Below are positions 18,701 to 27,127 of a DNA stretch of 64,000 nucleotides, one piece after another; the first letter of the stretch is position 1; every line of letters begins with the position of its first letter. Source of the stretch: Alangreenwoodia sp964438605. Lineage in GTDB: Bacteria > Bacillota > Clostridia > Peptostreptococcales > Anaerovoracaceae. The translations under genes were made by a program, and so were the position numbers. The notes under the pieces were generated by a model, which ran no database searches, was not told the DNA's origin, and saw only the letters and a program-made list of their open reading frames with translations. The DNA lies in assembly GCA_964438605.1 (NCBI GenBank), contig CAYTKT010000006.1:1-64000 (forward strand). Reading direction: 5' to 3'.

Positions 18701-20856
18701 TTGGGACGTATCTTGACGAACTGGATAGTTATATAAAGGAACACAAGACTGTCACCGGCAACGATAAAGAGTTTGATTATCACAACGTCACCGAATTGTC
18801 CCTGCCGCGGGTTCTGCTTTCCATACCGGCCTCTGCCGTGCAGGAAGGCTTAGTAAAGGCCGATGCTGATGGCCGGACGGAAACTCTTTATAACGCCGTT
18901 TTAGCCTGGGAGGAACTGGTGCGTGTCTGCGAAGCGACGCAAGGCATTATCGAACCAGACAAAGCGAACGATGATAAATGCGCTCCTGTCATGGAAACCC
19001 GCCAGAATATCCGCTGCATGACGATGTTTACCGGCGCTTTCATGTATGCCGCCGGCAATCATATCGGCATCGGTTACAGTTCCTGCGAGGGCATGGTCAC
19101 TGGCAAACCTACTTCTGTGACGGGTGACAAAGATGCGAACAGTCTGTACGGCTGGGGTATCGCTCATGAAATCGGCCATAACATGGATCAACTGGGTAAG
19201 GCGGAGTGTACGAATAATATTTACTCCATCCTGGCTCAGACGTTTGACGGCGCTCAGGGTGTCCTGAAGTCACGTATGGAGCAGGAAAAGCGCTGGCCTG
19301 AGATTCTTAACAGGACAGCACAGGCGTATGTGGGCACGGCAAGCAACGTGTTCACGCAGCTTGGCATGTATTATCAGCTGCATCTGGCCTATGATACAGA
19401 CAATCCGCTGGAGTTCTATAATAAGTTCTTTAAAGCGTGGAAAGCTGGTACTTATACTTCCGGATATTCAAACGCCACTTATGACGAACAAGTAGCTTTG
19501 ACTGCCGCCGGCGTGGCGAACAAAAACCTGAATGACTTCTTCCATCACTGGGGCATGGAACTCAGCGAGACTGTAAAAAATAAGATTGATAAATATGAAA
19601 ACGAAGAACGCGCTATCTGGTATCTTACGGATGAAAGCCGCCGCGATGCTCTGAATAAAAAGTCGGAACTGACTGGCAGCGTTACGGCTTCGGCTACTGT
19701 AAACGGCGAGAATGAAAAAGAAGTAAAGATTAAGATCACGCCTTCTGTCGAGTCTTCTGGCAACAGTGCCGACATTCAGGGATACGAGATAATACGCAAT
19801 GACAAATCCGTTGGATTTGTTCTGGCTGGCAAGGATAATAACGATGCTGTTGAATATACAGATATGGTAGGCTCTGCCAACAATCGTACGTTCTACTATT
19901 CCGTTAAAGCCTATGATACGTTGGGCAATCCGATTGGCGACGGAGCTGAATGTGACGAACTGCGGATCTCTTATGACAATCTGGTGGATGAGAATGCGTA
20001 CACGACTTCAGAAGATGGCAACAATACGGTCACTCTGACTCTCGATAAGACGACGCCGATTTCCGGTATTAAGGTATTCGATCTGCCACAAGGCTGTAAG
20101 AACCGTTATGAAGTGAAAATTAAAGTAGATGTGGACGGCGTGGATGCTAAAGACAGCGTGAAAACGGCCAAAACCGGCAGCTTTGATAAAGGAAATCTGA
20201 ATCAGGACAAAGATGATAAAGATACTACGTATCTTACGTACTTTAACAAACCTGGTGTGGATGAGGAAGACACGCGCATCTGGACTTATGATGCGAAGTC
20301 GGTTACAGTTACCGGCGTGCCGAAGGACGCAAAAGTCCGACTGGTCAGCTATGTCAATGACGACGTGACTGTGGAAGCCGTCGGCAAACTCGCCAAAGAT
20401 TATGAAGTCGGGGATGGTGAAGTGATAAAAGCGGGTTCACTTATCGCCTGGGGCTATTATCGCGGTGATCCGGTATTTGGAGGCATCCGTTTGAAGGGCA
20501 AATACAGTCAGAACGACACGGAGAAGGAAAAGGAAATCGTGACCGAAAGGGCGATCAACGGCGCGGCTTATCTGTTTGCCGATATTCCTGAAGACGGAGA
20601 AATCAGCACGATCAGTGACGGCATCTATCTTTTTGTCTTTGATGAAGATGCGGAGAAAAATCTCATCGAGGAAGGTGTCAGCAACTGCGATACTGTGGAT
20701 GTCCTGCCGTTCCAGGTTAAGGCTGAGTATTTCCAGACGGATGACGCGCTGCACGCAGAAAAACAGCGTGTGACGGCGGAAACCCTCTGGGTACAGACTC
20801 CTGGAGCAGATCATCTTCCGGAAATCGACCTGCAAAGCGAGGTGAATGAAGAATGA
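15733..20856 (+). CDS. Secreted M60-family (mucinase-type) zinc metallopeptidase with dockerin
   Basis: Large exported protease of 1707 residues. The start ATG 15733 follows AAAGGAGCG, and residues 1-28 are a clear signal peptide (MKRIQRMLSVLLS..., cleavage near V-F-A-S). A two-EF-hand type I dockerin lies at about 190-245 (GDLNSDGKVDTDD and YDLNGDGRVNIQD, both with calcium loops). Then come a discoidin-like segment (about 265-410), two fibronectin III-like domains (about 420-600), an F5/8-type carbohydrate-binding-like domain (about 615-800), and the M60 catalytic domain with H-E-I-G-H at 1145-1149 and the third ligand in A-E-C-T-N-N (Glu 1158). Further FN3-like modules form the C-terminus. 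M60 enzymes cleave glycosylated mucin-like proteins. An N-terminal rather than C-terminal dockerin is unusual. The stop overlaps the next gene by 4 nt (ATGA), so the two are translationally coupled. Confidence 0.9.
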   Translation: MKRIQRMLSVLLSLCMLLSLMPAGVFASEKKSADADKADIIAQDVPSEVTGSITATLELTYEQKMDALKERKIQVELFHGGAHLIKVGLLKNETHPFDINSIGDQSGSKVSTVNAAANRMGTATVTLLDSAKKPVTGDEFPNYLKVAFSGLPKGTYKLKFTGEGYKTYEPVVELTTHAKELFFSTGDASFSIGDLNSDGKVDTDDCDDLSKHLGSSDSTYDLNGDGRVNIQDLAYVHRLSDATEMAKIRDSYLLDPPVVLDSAKVETDLEEAGTKISERSTGTMQDLFRDNNKTVSFAKTSENKEDSINIPITMEEPVKMEEVVIVTPEGDGQIQNGSLEVETEKDGILKIPFGDSDIPEGVHAISELPGKGSISVKLGKKVAVKKITIKVTKTEGGDYASVENIQFLEDIVPENTENQNRRVMDLRATPGAESVTLTWSALPNVTGYRIDYFEVANPDKTKRKIKTEKTTYRIEDLENLREYEFTVTPLADGWEGLASNAVRVQPEPGSVPDAPDRVNIVALDKELDVSWTGKNATMYQVWYKEHDSDKEFKQYGDTLHVTNLRMTGLTNGVTYDIKLKAGNKVGWGSFSAVYSKAPEGVEGKEPKNMPTEGLLDNDEIEKIWLSDPGNSLNGRLDNASILIDSNYGTSWTAKSWSGDEHVYVKFKNPQDLTAALWVPRLDGNYSASLRAYCVRVWYEGDDLNEGGHLLLPDPARGGLDSRKGSGGSDVHTWPNCPNYGTKSAEDGFVYMPFGPVKGVKQICVACEQKNYEIVSMSELKFMTYDPERSLPDEIAALFTTGFHDKLNSSVTSEQIKKLKDRLDSDEKNYYINIETMKDELALAEELLAEKTGSSVFVDGLESRSAGNDNTEYSQSGSELQPLGATAKAKSEITVYAEGIPEGEKLTLYATQFNGEVTAWQKSVELTNGRNIIYIPKIGERSTDNGGSLYVSYSGANPETIKLHVRRAVEIPTLKLENWYSLGKSEREKVIGTYLDELDSYIKEHKTVTGNDKEFDYHNVTELSLPRVLLSIPASAVQEGLVKADADGRTETLYNAVLAWEELVRVCEATQGIIEPDKANDDKCAPVMETRQNIRCMTMFTGAFMYAAGNHIGIGYSSCEGMVTGKPTSVTGDKDANSLYGWGIAHEIGHNMDQLGKAECTNNIYSILAQTFDGAQGVLKSRMEQEKRWPEILNRTAQAYVGTASNVFTQLGMYYQLHLAYDTDNPLEFYNKFFKAWKAGTYTSGYSNATYDEQVALTAAGVANKNLNDFFHHWGMELSETVKNKIDKYENEERAIWYLTDESRRDALNKKSELTGSVTASATVNGENEKEVKIKITPSVESSGNSADIQGYEIIRNDKSVGFVLAGKDNNDAVEYTDMVGSANNRTFYYSVKAYDTLGNPIGDGAECDELRISYDNLVDENAYTTSEDGNNTVTLTLDKTTPISGIKVFDLPQGCKNRYEVKIKVDVDGVDAKDSVKTAKTGSFDKGNLNQDKDDKDTTYLTYFNKPGVDEEDTRIWTYDAKSVTVTGVPKDAKVRLVSYVNDDVTVEAVGKLAKDYEVGDGEVIKAGSLIAWGYYRGDPVFGGIRLKGKYSQNDTEKEKEIVTERAINGAAYLFADIPEDGEISTISDGIYLFVFDEDAEKNLIEEGVSNCDTVDVLPFQVKAEYFQTDDALHAEKQRVTAETLWVQTPGADHLPEIDLQSEVNEE

Positions 20857-22580
20857 AACATGTGAGATATACTTTGGTTTCGCTGCTTCTGGTTTTATGC
20901 AGCATGATATTTTTCTGTACAACCGCTGCGGCGGCTGAGCAGGATGACGGAACATCCGAAGCCACTCTGGAATGGGGTGTGAAGGAAAATGCTGATAAAG
21001 TGGAATTGATCCTTCAAGATTTGGATGAACAGGAAGCTATTTTTGCCGTGCAGTTAGATCTGTATTTTTCCAGCTCAGCGGAGTATAAAGTTGAAAAATT
21101 CATTCCCACGAAATCTGATGCGTATTCGGCTGTAAAAGAGCTGCCTGGCAGCGGCAGCTATGGTACCTATAAGCTGCTCTCTGTCTATATCAGCTCTCAG
21201 ACGTCGCTGGATGATGTGATGGATGCTCATAGGACCATTGATCTCGGTGAACTTCAATTTACTGGAAACAAAGTTCCTCAGCCTGCCCGCGCTCATATGA
21301 CTGTTCTGAATAAGGACCTCAAGCCCATGGACGGCCTGGATCAGTATGTGAAGATCATCACTGAAAAATTGCCTGATACTTGTACGGTCAGATTTATAGA
21401 CGGTATAACCGACGGCGAAATAAGTTCTTTCAGCGTGGAAAAGGGAAAAACTGTCGGTCCACTGCCGAGCGCTCCTGAACACACCGGCTACAAATTTACG
21501 GGCTGGTATGCAAAATACGGCAGCCAATTTACTGCCAGTACAGTGGTGAAAAATGATACGACGGTTACAGCTAAATATGTAAAGCAATCCGGCAACTCGA
21601 ATCGTCCCGATGCAACCGACCCTGACGAGTCAAAGACTACTGTTGTGACGAATCCTGACGGATCGAAGACAGCCACTACGAAAGACGATAATGGCGTGGT
21701 GGGGAAGACCACGACGAACACGGATGGGAAAGTTGTTTCTGTGGAAGTAACCATACCTTCCGCTGCTGTCTCCGCCGGTAAAACGATTATTGCCCCTGTG
21801 AAAGTGAAGGCTGTCAAAGACAGCGATAAAGCTCCAGAGATCAGCGTCAGTGTGGAAAGCAACAACTCTGTCCGGGTAGAAATTCCTGTGGAAAATTCAA
21901 GTTCTGGAATTGTGGCCGTGCTGGTGTATGCTGACGGTACGGAAAAGCTTATCCGAGACTGTGCCATCGGTGATAATGGCGTGGTGCTGGACGTAAAAGA
22001 CAGCGCCGTTGTGAAGATTGTGGATAAGAGCAGAGACTTCGCCGACGTGCCTGATGAAAATTACTGGGCTGGCGATGCGGTGCAGTTTGTCGCCGCTCGC
22101 GAACTGTTCAAGGGCGTCAGCGAGACGGAATTTGCTCCTGATGGCGCGATGACCCGCGGGATGATCGTGACTGTGTTGCATCGACTTGCCTATGAACCTG
22201 AGTCAGTCGCAAGTGATTTTGGCGACGTGGCTGCCGGAGCATATTATGCCGACGCGGTAGCCTGGGCAGAAAGCAACGGTGTGGTGAAAGGCTGCGGTGA
22301 TGGCACTTTTGCTCCTGATCAAGACGTGACGCGCGAACAGCTGGTAACAATCCTGTACCGCTATGCGAAGGATAAAGGAATCAAAACCAGCGGCGGTGCA
22401 GATTTGAGCCGTTTCGCTGATGCGCAGACAGTCGGCAGTTATGCCACAGATGCCATGAGCTGGGCAGTAGGCGTCGGTCTGGTGAACGGTGTGGATGAGA
22501 ATCATCTGCAGCCTGTCGGCGATGCCACAAGAGCTCAGGTCGCTGCAATTCTGATGCGGTTTTGCAATGCTGTGTTATAG
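20853..22580 (+). CDS. SLH-domain surface protein with InlB B-repeat and possible cohesin-like N-terminus
   Basis: 575-residue exported cell-wall protein. A signal peptide occupies 1-28 (ends T-A-A-A-A). Residues about 35-165 are a beta-rich region (A-V-Q-L-D-L-Y-F-S...R-T-I-D-L-G-E-L-Q-F) whose pattern recalls cohesin/CBM-like folds; this is an inference, not a family match. Residues about 178-248 are a Listeria-Bacteroides (InlB B) repeat with G-Y-K-F-T-G-W-Y. A Thr/Asp-rich linker follows, then a beta domain, then three SLH domains (about 395-445, 456-510, 522-575) that bind pyruvylated secondary wall polymers. The coupling (ATGA) to the dockerin-bearing M60 protease suggests that it displays or retains that enzyme on the surface. 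Confidence 0.88.
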   Translation: MKHVRYTLVSLLLVLCSMIFFCTTAAAAEQDDGTSEATLEWGVKENADKVELILQDLDEQEAIFAVQLDLYFSSSAEYKVEKFIPTKSDAYSAVKELPGSGSYGTYKLLSVYISSQTSLDDVMDAHRTIDLGELQFTGNKVPQPARAHMTVLNKDLKPMDGLDQYVKIITEKLPDTCTVRFIDGITDGEISSFSVEKGKTVGPLPSAPEHTGYKFTGWYAKYGSQFTASTVVKNDTTVTAKYVKQSGNSNRPDATDPDESKTTVVTNPDGSKTATTKDDNGVVGKTTTNTDGKVVSVEVTIPSAAVSAGKTIIAPVKVKAVKDSDKAPEISVSVESNNSVRVEIPVENSSSGIVAVLVYADGTEKLIRDCAIGDNGVVLDVKDSAVVKIVDKSRDFADVPDENYWAGDAVQFVAARELFKGVSETEFAPDGAMTRGMIVTVLHRLAYEPESVASDFGDVAAGAYYADAVAWAESNGVVKGCGDGTFAPDQDVTREQLVTILYRYAKDKGIKTSGGADLSRFADAQTVGSYATDAMSWAVGVGLVNGVDENHLQPVGDATRAQVAAILMRFCNAVL

Positions 22581-22621
22581 ATAAATGAGATGACACAGGA
22601 TCCGGCTTTTTAAGAATCATA

Positions 22622-22659
22622 GCTTCAGAAACGGAGAGGTTCCTCTCTGTTTCTGAAGC
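22622..22659. terminator. Hairpin after the SLH gene
   Basis: 18-nt arms with one G-T pair and a 2-nt centre (effective loop about 4 nt), 41 bp after the SLH stop. No T-tract follows on either strand, so termination is likely but not certain. Confidence 0.55.
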
Positions 22660-22826
22660 GTCGTGAACTGGAAAACGATGTTTGAAACTGGCGGTCGGAG
22701 TTATGCCATTTGCGATATCGTTTTATGATCCTGCTCCCTTTCGGACGGCAGGCGGAATCATAAAAATTGACGGCTTGCGGGAGGGAGTAGGACAGATTTG
22801 CACGCTTTTTATAACTAAGGTAGATA

Positions 22827-22890
22827 AAAACCAGGCAGGGCCTCTAAAAATGTTGAAATTTCAACATTTTTAGAGGCCCTGCCTGGTTTT
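22827..22890. repeat. 64-bp perfect palindrome
   Basis: Two 32-bp arms meeting at 22858/22859 with no spacer and no mismatch. The outer part is GC-rich (CCAGGCAGGGCCTC), the inner part AT-rich. The TTTT ends would let it act as a bidirectional terminator between the plus-strand SLH operon and the minus-strand SDR gene. Zero-loop perfection is also a known signature of a read-fold or library artefact. Confidence 0.85.
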
Positions 22891-22929
22891 GTGAGAAATT
22901 CTGTGGAAATCTGATTGAAGTCACAGGAT

Positions 22930-23190
22930 AGGGACCTGTAAATCCGCAAATTATCTTGTAGATCTGCCAGTCTGCAAACCTGAGCCTGCAAATCGGCAGT
23001 TTTTTGCGCCAGTAAATCTGTCAATCTGCAAGTCCGTTAATTGACGTGCCGTTTTACACGCCTGGAACGCTGGACGCCTGAAAGGCTGCGAATCCGCTGA
23101 TTCTGCAAACCGAAAAGTCATGCAGTTTTGTGGCTGGCTAAAGGTCCGTAAAGGTCCGTCAGTCTGCAAATTTGCAGGTCCTCTGGCGGT
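22930..23190. repeat. Degenerate TCTGCAAATC-type repeat tract
   Basis: About ten imperfect copies of a 10-15 nt motif (CTGCAAATCNGC, CTGCAAACCTG, CTGTCAATCTGC and similar) spaced irregularly over 260 bp. No coding homology is seen on either strand. It lies between the palindrome and the end of the SDR gene. Confidence 0.5.
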
Positions 23191-23255
23191 ATTCGGCTTG
23201 ATTGGGGCCGAATATCACAAATAATCAGGTTGTAAAAATTCACGAAACGTGTTCT

Positions 23256-24014
23256 TTACGGTCTGAGACTGCCGCCGCCCTGAACGGAAATCGTTTCTCC
23301 TGTAATAAACGACGCGTCTTCCGATGCCAGGAATACGCAGACGCGGCCGACGTCGCCTTCAGGGTCAGCGAAACGGCGCATAGGAACGCCCTGAATCGTT
23401 TTTTCATACAGATCAGGATATTCCTCTCTCCACTGTTCAAGACTTTCCGTCATCGCAAGCGGGCAGACAACATTTACGTTGATGCCGTACTGACCCCATT
23501 CGTTTGCGGCAACTCTCGACATACCGCGGATACCTTCTTTTGCAGCAGCGTAAGAGGATTGGCCGAGCCTGCCGTTAAGGCCGGCGCCCGATGCGAAGTT
23601 GATGATGGCGCCCTTTGATTCCTTCAGGTATGGGAAACATGCTTTCATATAGAAGAAGGTAGCGTAAATGCCGGAATTGATGGCCAGGTCGAAATCCTTT
23701 TTCGTGTGTTCTTCCAGCAGCAGACCGGATTTTGATGCCTGTGCATTATTGATCAGAACGTCGATGCCGCCGAATTTTTCAACGGTTTTTGCGACTACAT
23801 TGTTGACGGCATCTTCATCAGCGCCGTCAGCTGTGATATACAGGACCTGTGCGCCGAGGGATTCCAGTTCCGTCTTTGCTTTTTCCAGTGTGGAAGCAGT
23901 ACGTCCGGTGATCACCAGATTTGCACCTTCCTTTGCAAATGCTTTTGCGATTCCGAAACCGAGCCCCTTTCCGCCGCCGGTGATAATAACAGTTTTGCCT
24001 TTCATATTTGCCAT
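23256..24014 (-). CDS. Short-chain dehydrogenase/reductase (SDR)
   Basis: 252-residue classical SDR oxidoreductase, cytoplasmic, substrate unknown. The Rossmann start is T-G-G-G-K-G-L-G (12-19), N-N-A is at about 88-90, the catalytic Ser is in F-A-S-G-A-G, and the Y-x3-K pair is in S-Y-A-A-A-K. The C-terminal G-E-T-I-S-V-Q-G-G is typical of FabG-like members. The residue after the G-rich loop region (G-R-T) favours NADP(H), but this is inference. The start ATG follows GGAGGT at the usual spacing. It has its own near-consensus promoter (24068-24096) and no pathway partner nearby, so bile-acid, sugar or fatty-acid roles cannot be separated. Confidence 0.9.
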   Translation of the reverse strand: MANMKGKTVIITGGGKGLGFGIAKAFAKEGANLVITGRTASTLEKAKTELESLGAQVLYITADGADEDAVNNVVAKTVEKFGGIDVLINNAQASKSGLLLEEHTKKDFDLAINSGIYATFFYMKACFPYLKESKGAIINFASGAGLNGRLGQSSYAAAKEGIRGMSRVAANEWGQYGINVNVVCPLAMTESLEQWREEYPDLYEKTIQGVPMRRFADPEGDVGRVCVFLASEDASFITGETISVQGGGSLRP

Positions 24015-24067
24015 TTTTTGTTACCTCCATATTCTCAAATGTTGAATGAGTAAAAAGTGATAGCATA

Positions 24068-24096
24068 AGTATAGTTATACCGTTTGATAATGTCAA
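24068..24096 (-). promoter_or_regulatory. Strong promoter of the SDR gene
   Basis: On the minus strand: TTGACA (24096-24091), exactly 17 bp, TATACT (24073-24068). The leader before the SDR start is about 45 nt. Confidence 0.85.
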
Positions 24097-24205
24097 ACAA
24101 AATATGGTACAATATTTTTGTATACAGTATTATTCTGATGAATATGGCAAAATGTTGCATTATTACAGCGCCATGACAATTTTATTTTTTCTTAAATAAA
24201 AGTTT

Positions 24206-24232
24206 TTGTTTTCGCACGTGTCGTGTTATACT
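24206..24232 (+). promoter_or_regulatory. Possible promoter of the TPR gene
   Basis: TATACT at 24227-24232, with T-rich -35 candidates (TTGTTT at 24206-24211 with a short 15-bp spacer). About 110 nt before the start. Confidence 0.4.
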
Positions 24233-24342
24233 GTCAACGAGAATCTGTAAAGTGCTCTGTAAAGTGCACGGATAAATGGATCAACAGCGGCCCGGCGTCA
24301 ATCCGGCGGCGCAGGTAGAAAAAGGAACGTGAGGTGTGACAG

Positions 24343-26037
24343 ATGACAGATAAAAACGTGTCCGGCGTAAGTTTTGAAGAAGTGAACGATACTGTAAAAT
24401 ATGAAGCAGCAAAAAAATTTCAGGGATCGCTGCTCTCGTCAAAGAATATTGAAGAACTGCACGCTTTTGAGGATGAGAACGGCGGTCGTTTCGGCGATAT
24501 GCTTTTTTATCTGACTGATTTCATTAAAAAAGGGATAGATTCCGGGCGTTTTACGCTGAATGAAGCGGCAGAAGACTTGGGAATCGCATTATGGTATGCT
24601 TATGCCTGCTGTAATATGGATAGTTACGAGCATTATTTTCTGGCGTCAGGCTGGATGCCTTCCTCGGAGAAAAATGCGTCCGGGTGCGGCGTCTGGTTTT
24701 ACCGTTATTCAAATTGCCTGATGTACTGCGGAAAACTGGAGGAAGCGCGAAAATACGCGGAGCAGGGGCTTATAGAGGAACCTGATTATCCGTGGGGCTG
24801 GTTTCATGCGGCAAAGCTGCGCAGTCATTTCGGAGATAAGGAGGGCGCGCTGGCGGCTGTAGACCGCGGGCTCAGTCTGGTGCCTGGAGACTACGAATTT
24901 CTGACGTTACGCCGCGAGATTGAAGAAGGGCGCACATTGGCAGAAATGGAATATCATTATATAGATCCGAAGTTTGACCGGGATCTTCAGGAAGGACTTT
25001 GTCCTGACAGTATGGAAAAAATCGGGGCGATTTCGGGAATTCTCTGCGATAAGGAGAAGCTTGAGGAGATCAAGTCGATTTTCCGGGCAGAGGATGGGTC
25101 GGCAGAATGGGTTGCTGACAGTCCGTATTGTTCATCGAGTTTTGTGGCGGATGATTATCCGATGGAATATCTGTTCTGCATGAATGAAGCAGCTTTGTCA
25201 AAAATGGATACCGGCTGGCTCAGAATGCAGCGCGACAAGCTGCAGACGGCGGATTATCTGTTCAGAAAGCCGTTGAATTCCGTCTGGCAAATGCGAATGG
25301 TTTCCATCATCAGGGATTACGGGATGGATTTGCTTTATGAGAACAAAGATACGGAACTGGCTCTTGTGGTTCCGCTTCGCCGTGATCAGCTGGACAGTGA
25401 CCAGGATGAGCTGGCGTTTATTGATTTTGCGCTTCGCGAAGCCGAGCTTCGGGGTACATCGGAGTCGCAGCCGTTGGAATTTCAGCTTTACCGGACGGAA
25501 AACGGTGTTCTTCATCATGCAGAATGCTGGTTTGACGGTGATACGATCGTTGAATATTCGGGAATCGTCGGAGAGGAAGGCGAACTGAAGATGCACGAGT
25601 GCAAGTCGGATGAGGAAGCTTCATCGTTTTTTGAAATGCTTTATGAATGGTACGCGTCCCAGGGCTACTGCGGCCGCAACGAGGCAGACAGGGCGTCCGT
25701 CGTCGTCCAGATATCGCCGGTTTGTTCGAAAGTCGGTATGGAATACATCGGGCCGGCGGAATTTTTCCAGCTGGTAATGGATGAACTGCTCAGATCCCGC
25801 GGTTTTGGATATGTTGCGGCATGTGAGCCGGAACGCGGGGAGTACGCGCATAATCCGGGAGAACTGCGGCTTAAGATATTTTGTGCTGTCGTCAAGGCGG
25901 AGCAGGCGGTGGAAATCATTAAAAAAGAGTTGGAAGAAAATTATGAATATACGGGTTTGACGATTTCCGTAGCGGAACATGACGGTGATCGTTACAGGAT
26001 CGTCTATTCGGCGCAGGGAATCGACAGACTGCTGTGA
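24343..26037 (+). CDS. TPR-containing protein of unknown function
   Basis: 564-residue, acidic, cytoplasmic protein without signal peptide. Residues about 115-200 contain tetratricopeptide-like helices (K-L-E-E-A-R-K-Y-A-E-Q-G-L-I-E-E-P and K-E-G-A-L-A-A-V-D-R-G-L). The C-terminal half (about 240-564) is a mixed alpha/beta region that I do not recognise. The final 60 residues look like a small ferredoxin-like fold (V-V-K-A-E-Q-A-V-E-I-I-K-K-E-L). Start ATG 24343 follows AAAGGAACGTGAGGTG. It is monocistronic, ends at a terminator and is convergent with the cyclo-ligase gene. Protein-protein scaffolding is a fair guess from the TPR only. Confidence 0.7.
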   Translation: MTDKNVSGVSFEEVNDTVKYEAAKKFQGSLLSSKNIEELHAFEDENGGRFGDMLFYLTDFIKKGIDSGRFTLNEAAEDLGIALWYAYACCNMDSYEHYFLASGWMPSSEKNASGCGVWFYRYSNCLMYCGKLEEARKYAEQGLIEEPDYPWGWFHAAKLRSHFGDKEGALAAVDRGLSLVPGDYEFLTLRREIEEGRTLAEMEYHYIDPKFDRDLQEGLCPDSMEKIGAISGILCDKEKLEEIKSIFRAEDGSAEWVADSPYCSSSFVADDYPMEYLFCMNEAALSKMDTGWLRMQRDKLQTADYLFRKPLNSVWQMRMVSIIRDYGMDLLYENKDTELALVVPLRRDQLDSDQDELAFIDFALREAELRGTSESQPLEFQLYRTENGVLHHAECWFDGDTIVEYSGIVGEEGELKMHECKSDEEASSFFEMLYEWYASQGYCGRNEADRASVVVQISPVCSKVGMEYIGPAEFFQLVMDELLRSRGFGYVAACEPERGEYAHNPGELRLKIFCAVVKAEQAVEIIKKELEENYEYTGLTISVAEHDGDRYRIVYSAQGIDRLL

Positions 26038-26116
26038 CTGAAAGCGGCAGAGTGAGATGGAATGAAGGATTGCGGGTTTCCGTCGATTGCGTCACTGAAG
26101 GATTGAGGAAAATATG

Positions 26117-26150
26117 AGGAGTTGTCGTTTTTTTCCGGCGACTCCTTTTT
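26117..26150. terminator. Bidirectional terminator
   Basis: 11-bp stem with two G-T pairs (26117-26127 with 26136-26146), loop of mostly T, then CCTTTTT on the plus strand. It lies between convergent genes (TPR protein and cyclo-ligase). Confidence 0.8.
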
Positions 26151-26163
26151 CTATGAAGTAGAA

Positions 26164-26904
26164 TCATCTGTCCGAAAACGACGGGGAGCAGGGTTCGTTG
26201 GTGCAGCGGATCAGTTCTGTTTCCGTAACGATGAAGTTCATCGCAATATCGAGAGGTTCTGCTGGCAGGGCGAAAGGAACGACCTGGAAGTTGTAGGCGA
26301 AGCCGGCGAGCAGGAGGGGACGTTTTCTTTCAGTGAGAAATCTGTCGTAGCAGCCGCGTCCGAAACCGATTCTGTTTCCCGAACGGTCGAATGAGACGCC
26401 GGGTACGAAGATGACGTCGGGTTCCTCACAGGAAACTTGGCGACACAGGGTGGGGTCGGGTTCGGCGATGCCAAGGCGCGATGTTTTCAGGGAGGAAAGA
26501 CTGTTCACGTTATAAGGGTGGATGACAAAGTTGTTGTCTGTCAGAGGGAGTACGAGACGGATGCCGAGGTCGAGCAGTTGCTTATTTATTTTTTCCATTG
26601 GAAATTCGTTCTGAAAGGACATATAAGACATGACGGTCAACGGGGCAGAGGGCGCTTTTAAATGGTCTTTGCCAAAGGAGGTGCAGGCAGACTGATATGT
26701 GTCTGCGCCGGAAAATGCGCGGGCGGATTGCTGTTTGCTTGTTTTGCGTCTGTTTTTTCGGGCGATTTCAAGGAGAATGTTGACGGAATTCTTCAAGATA
26801 CTGGAATTCTCGGCAGCAGCGATGTCGTCTGCGGAAAGTCCGCGGCGCTTTTTGAGCATCTGTTGTCGGATTTCAGTTTTTTGAGAAAAATTATTTTTAG
26901 TCAT
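26164..26904 (-). CDS. 5-formyltetrahydrofolate cyclo-ligase
   Basis: Converts 5-formyl-THF to 5,10-methenyl-THF with ATP (one-carbon metabolism). Typical start K-T-E-I-R-Q-Q-M-L-K-K-R-R; the C-terminal signature G-F-G-R-G-C-Y-D-R-F-L and P-L-D-I-A-M-N-F-I-V-T-E are intact. The family averages 185-200 residues; here 246. The surplus is mainly a Ser/Ala-rich insertion at about residues 50-88 (R-K-T-S-K-Q-Q-S-A-R-A-F-S...), where homologues have a short loop before the S-Y-M-S-F-Q-N-E-F strand. The start is uncertain: ATG 26904 gives the best homology, but in-frame ATG 26916 and GTG 26919 exist and none has a clear ribosome site. Confidence 0.88.
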   Translation of the reverse strand: MTKNNFSQKTEIRQQMLKKRRGLSADDIAAAENSSILKNSVNILLEIARKNRRKTSKQQSARAFSGADTYQSACTSFGKDHLKAPSAPLTVMSYMSFQNEFPMEKINKQLLDLGIRLVLPLTDNNFVIHPYNVNSLSSLKTSRLGIAEPDPTLCRQVSCEEPDVIFVPGVSFDRSGNRIGFGRGCYDRFLTERKRPLLLAGFAYNFQVVPFALPAEPLDIAMNFIVTETELIRCTNEPCSPSFSDR

Positions 26905-27127
26905 TTTTAGTACCATCACAAGATCTACAAAAAAATGTATTAAAATGTAATCTGATGAAATACGTGATTCATTATTTCATTATCTATCAGCCTATATTAT
27001 AATGTCAATGGAAATGTGAACCGATATTATCGCATTTTGCGGTGTAATGCGGCATAATGCGGCAGGATGTGTGTTGAAACGCGTATAGCAGCCTGCGGTT
27101 TTAATGGAGGTGAAAATAAATACGCCG

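Noticed and set aside
23256..24014. SDR as a bile-acid hydroxysteroid dehydrogenase
   Set aside because: Only generic SDR motifs are visible; none of the bai-type sequence blocks or bai neighbours are present.
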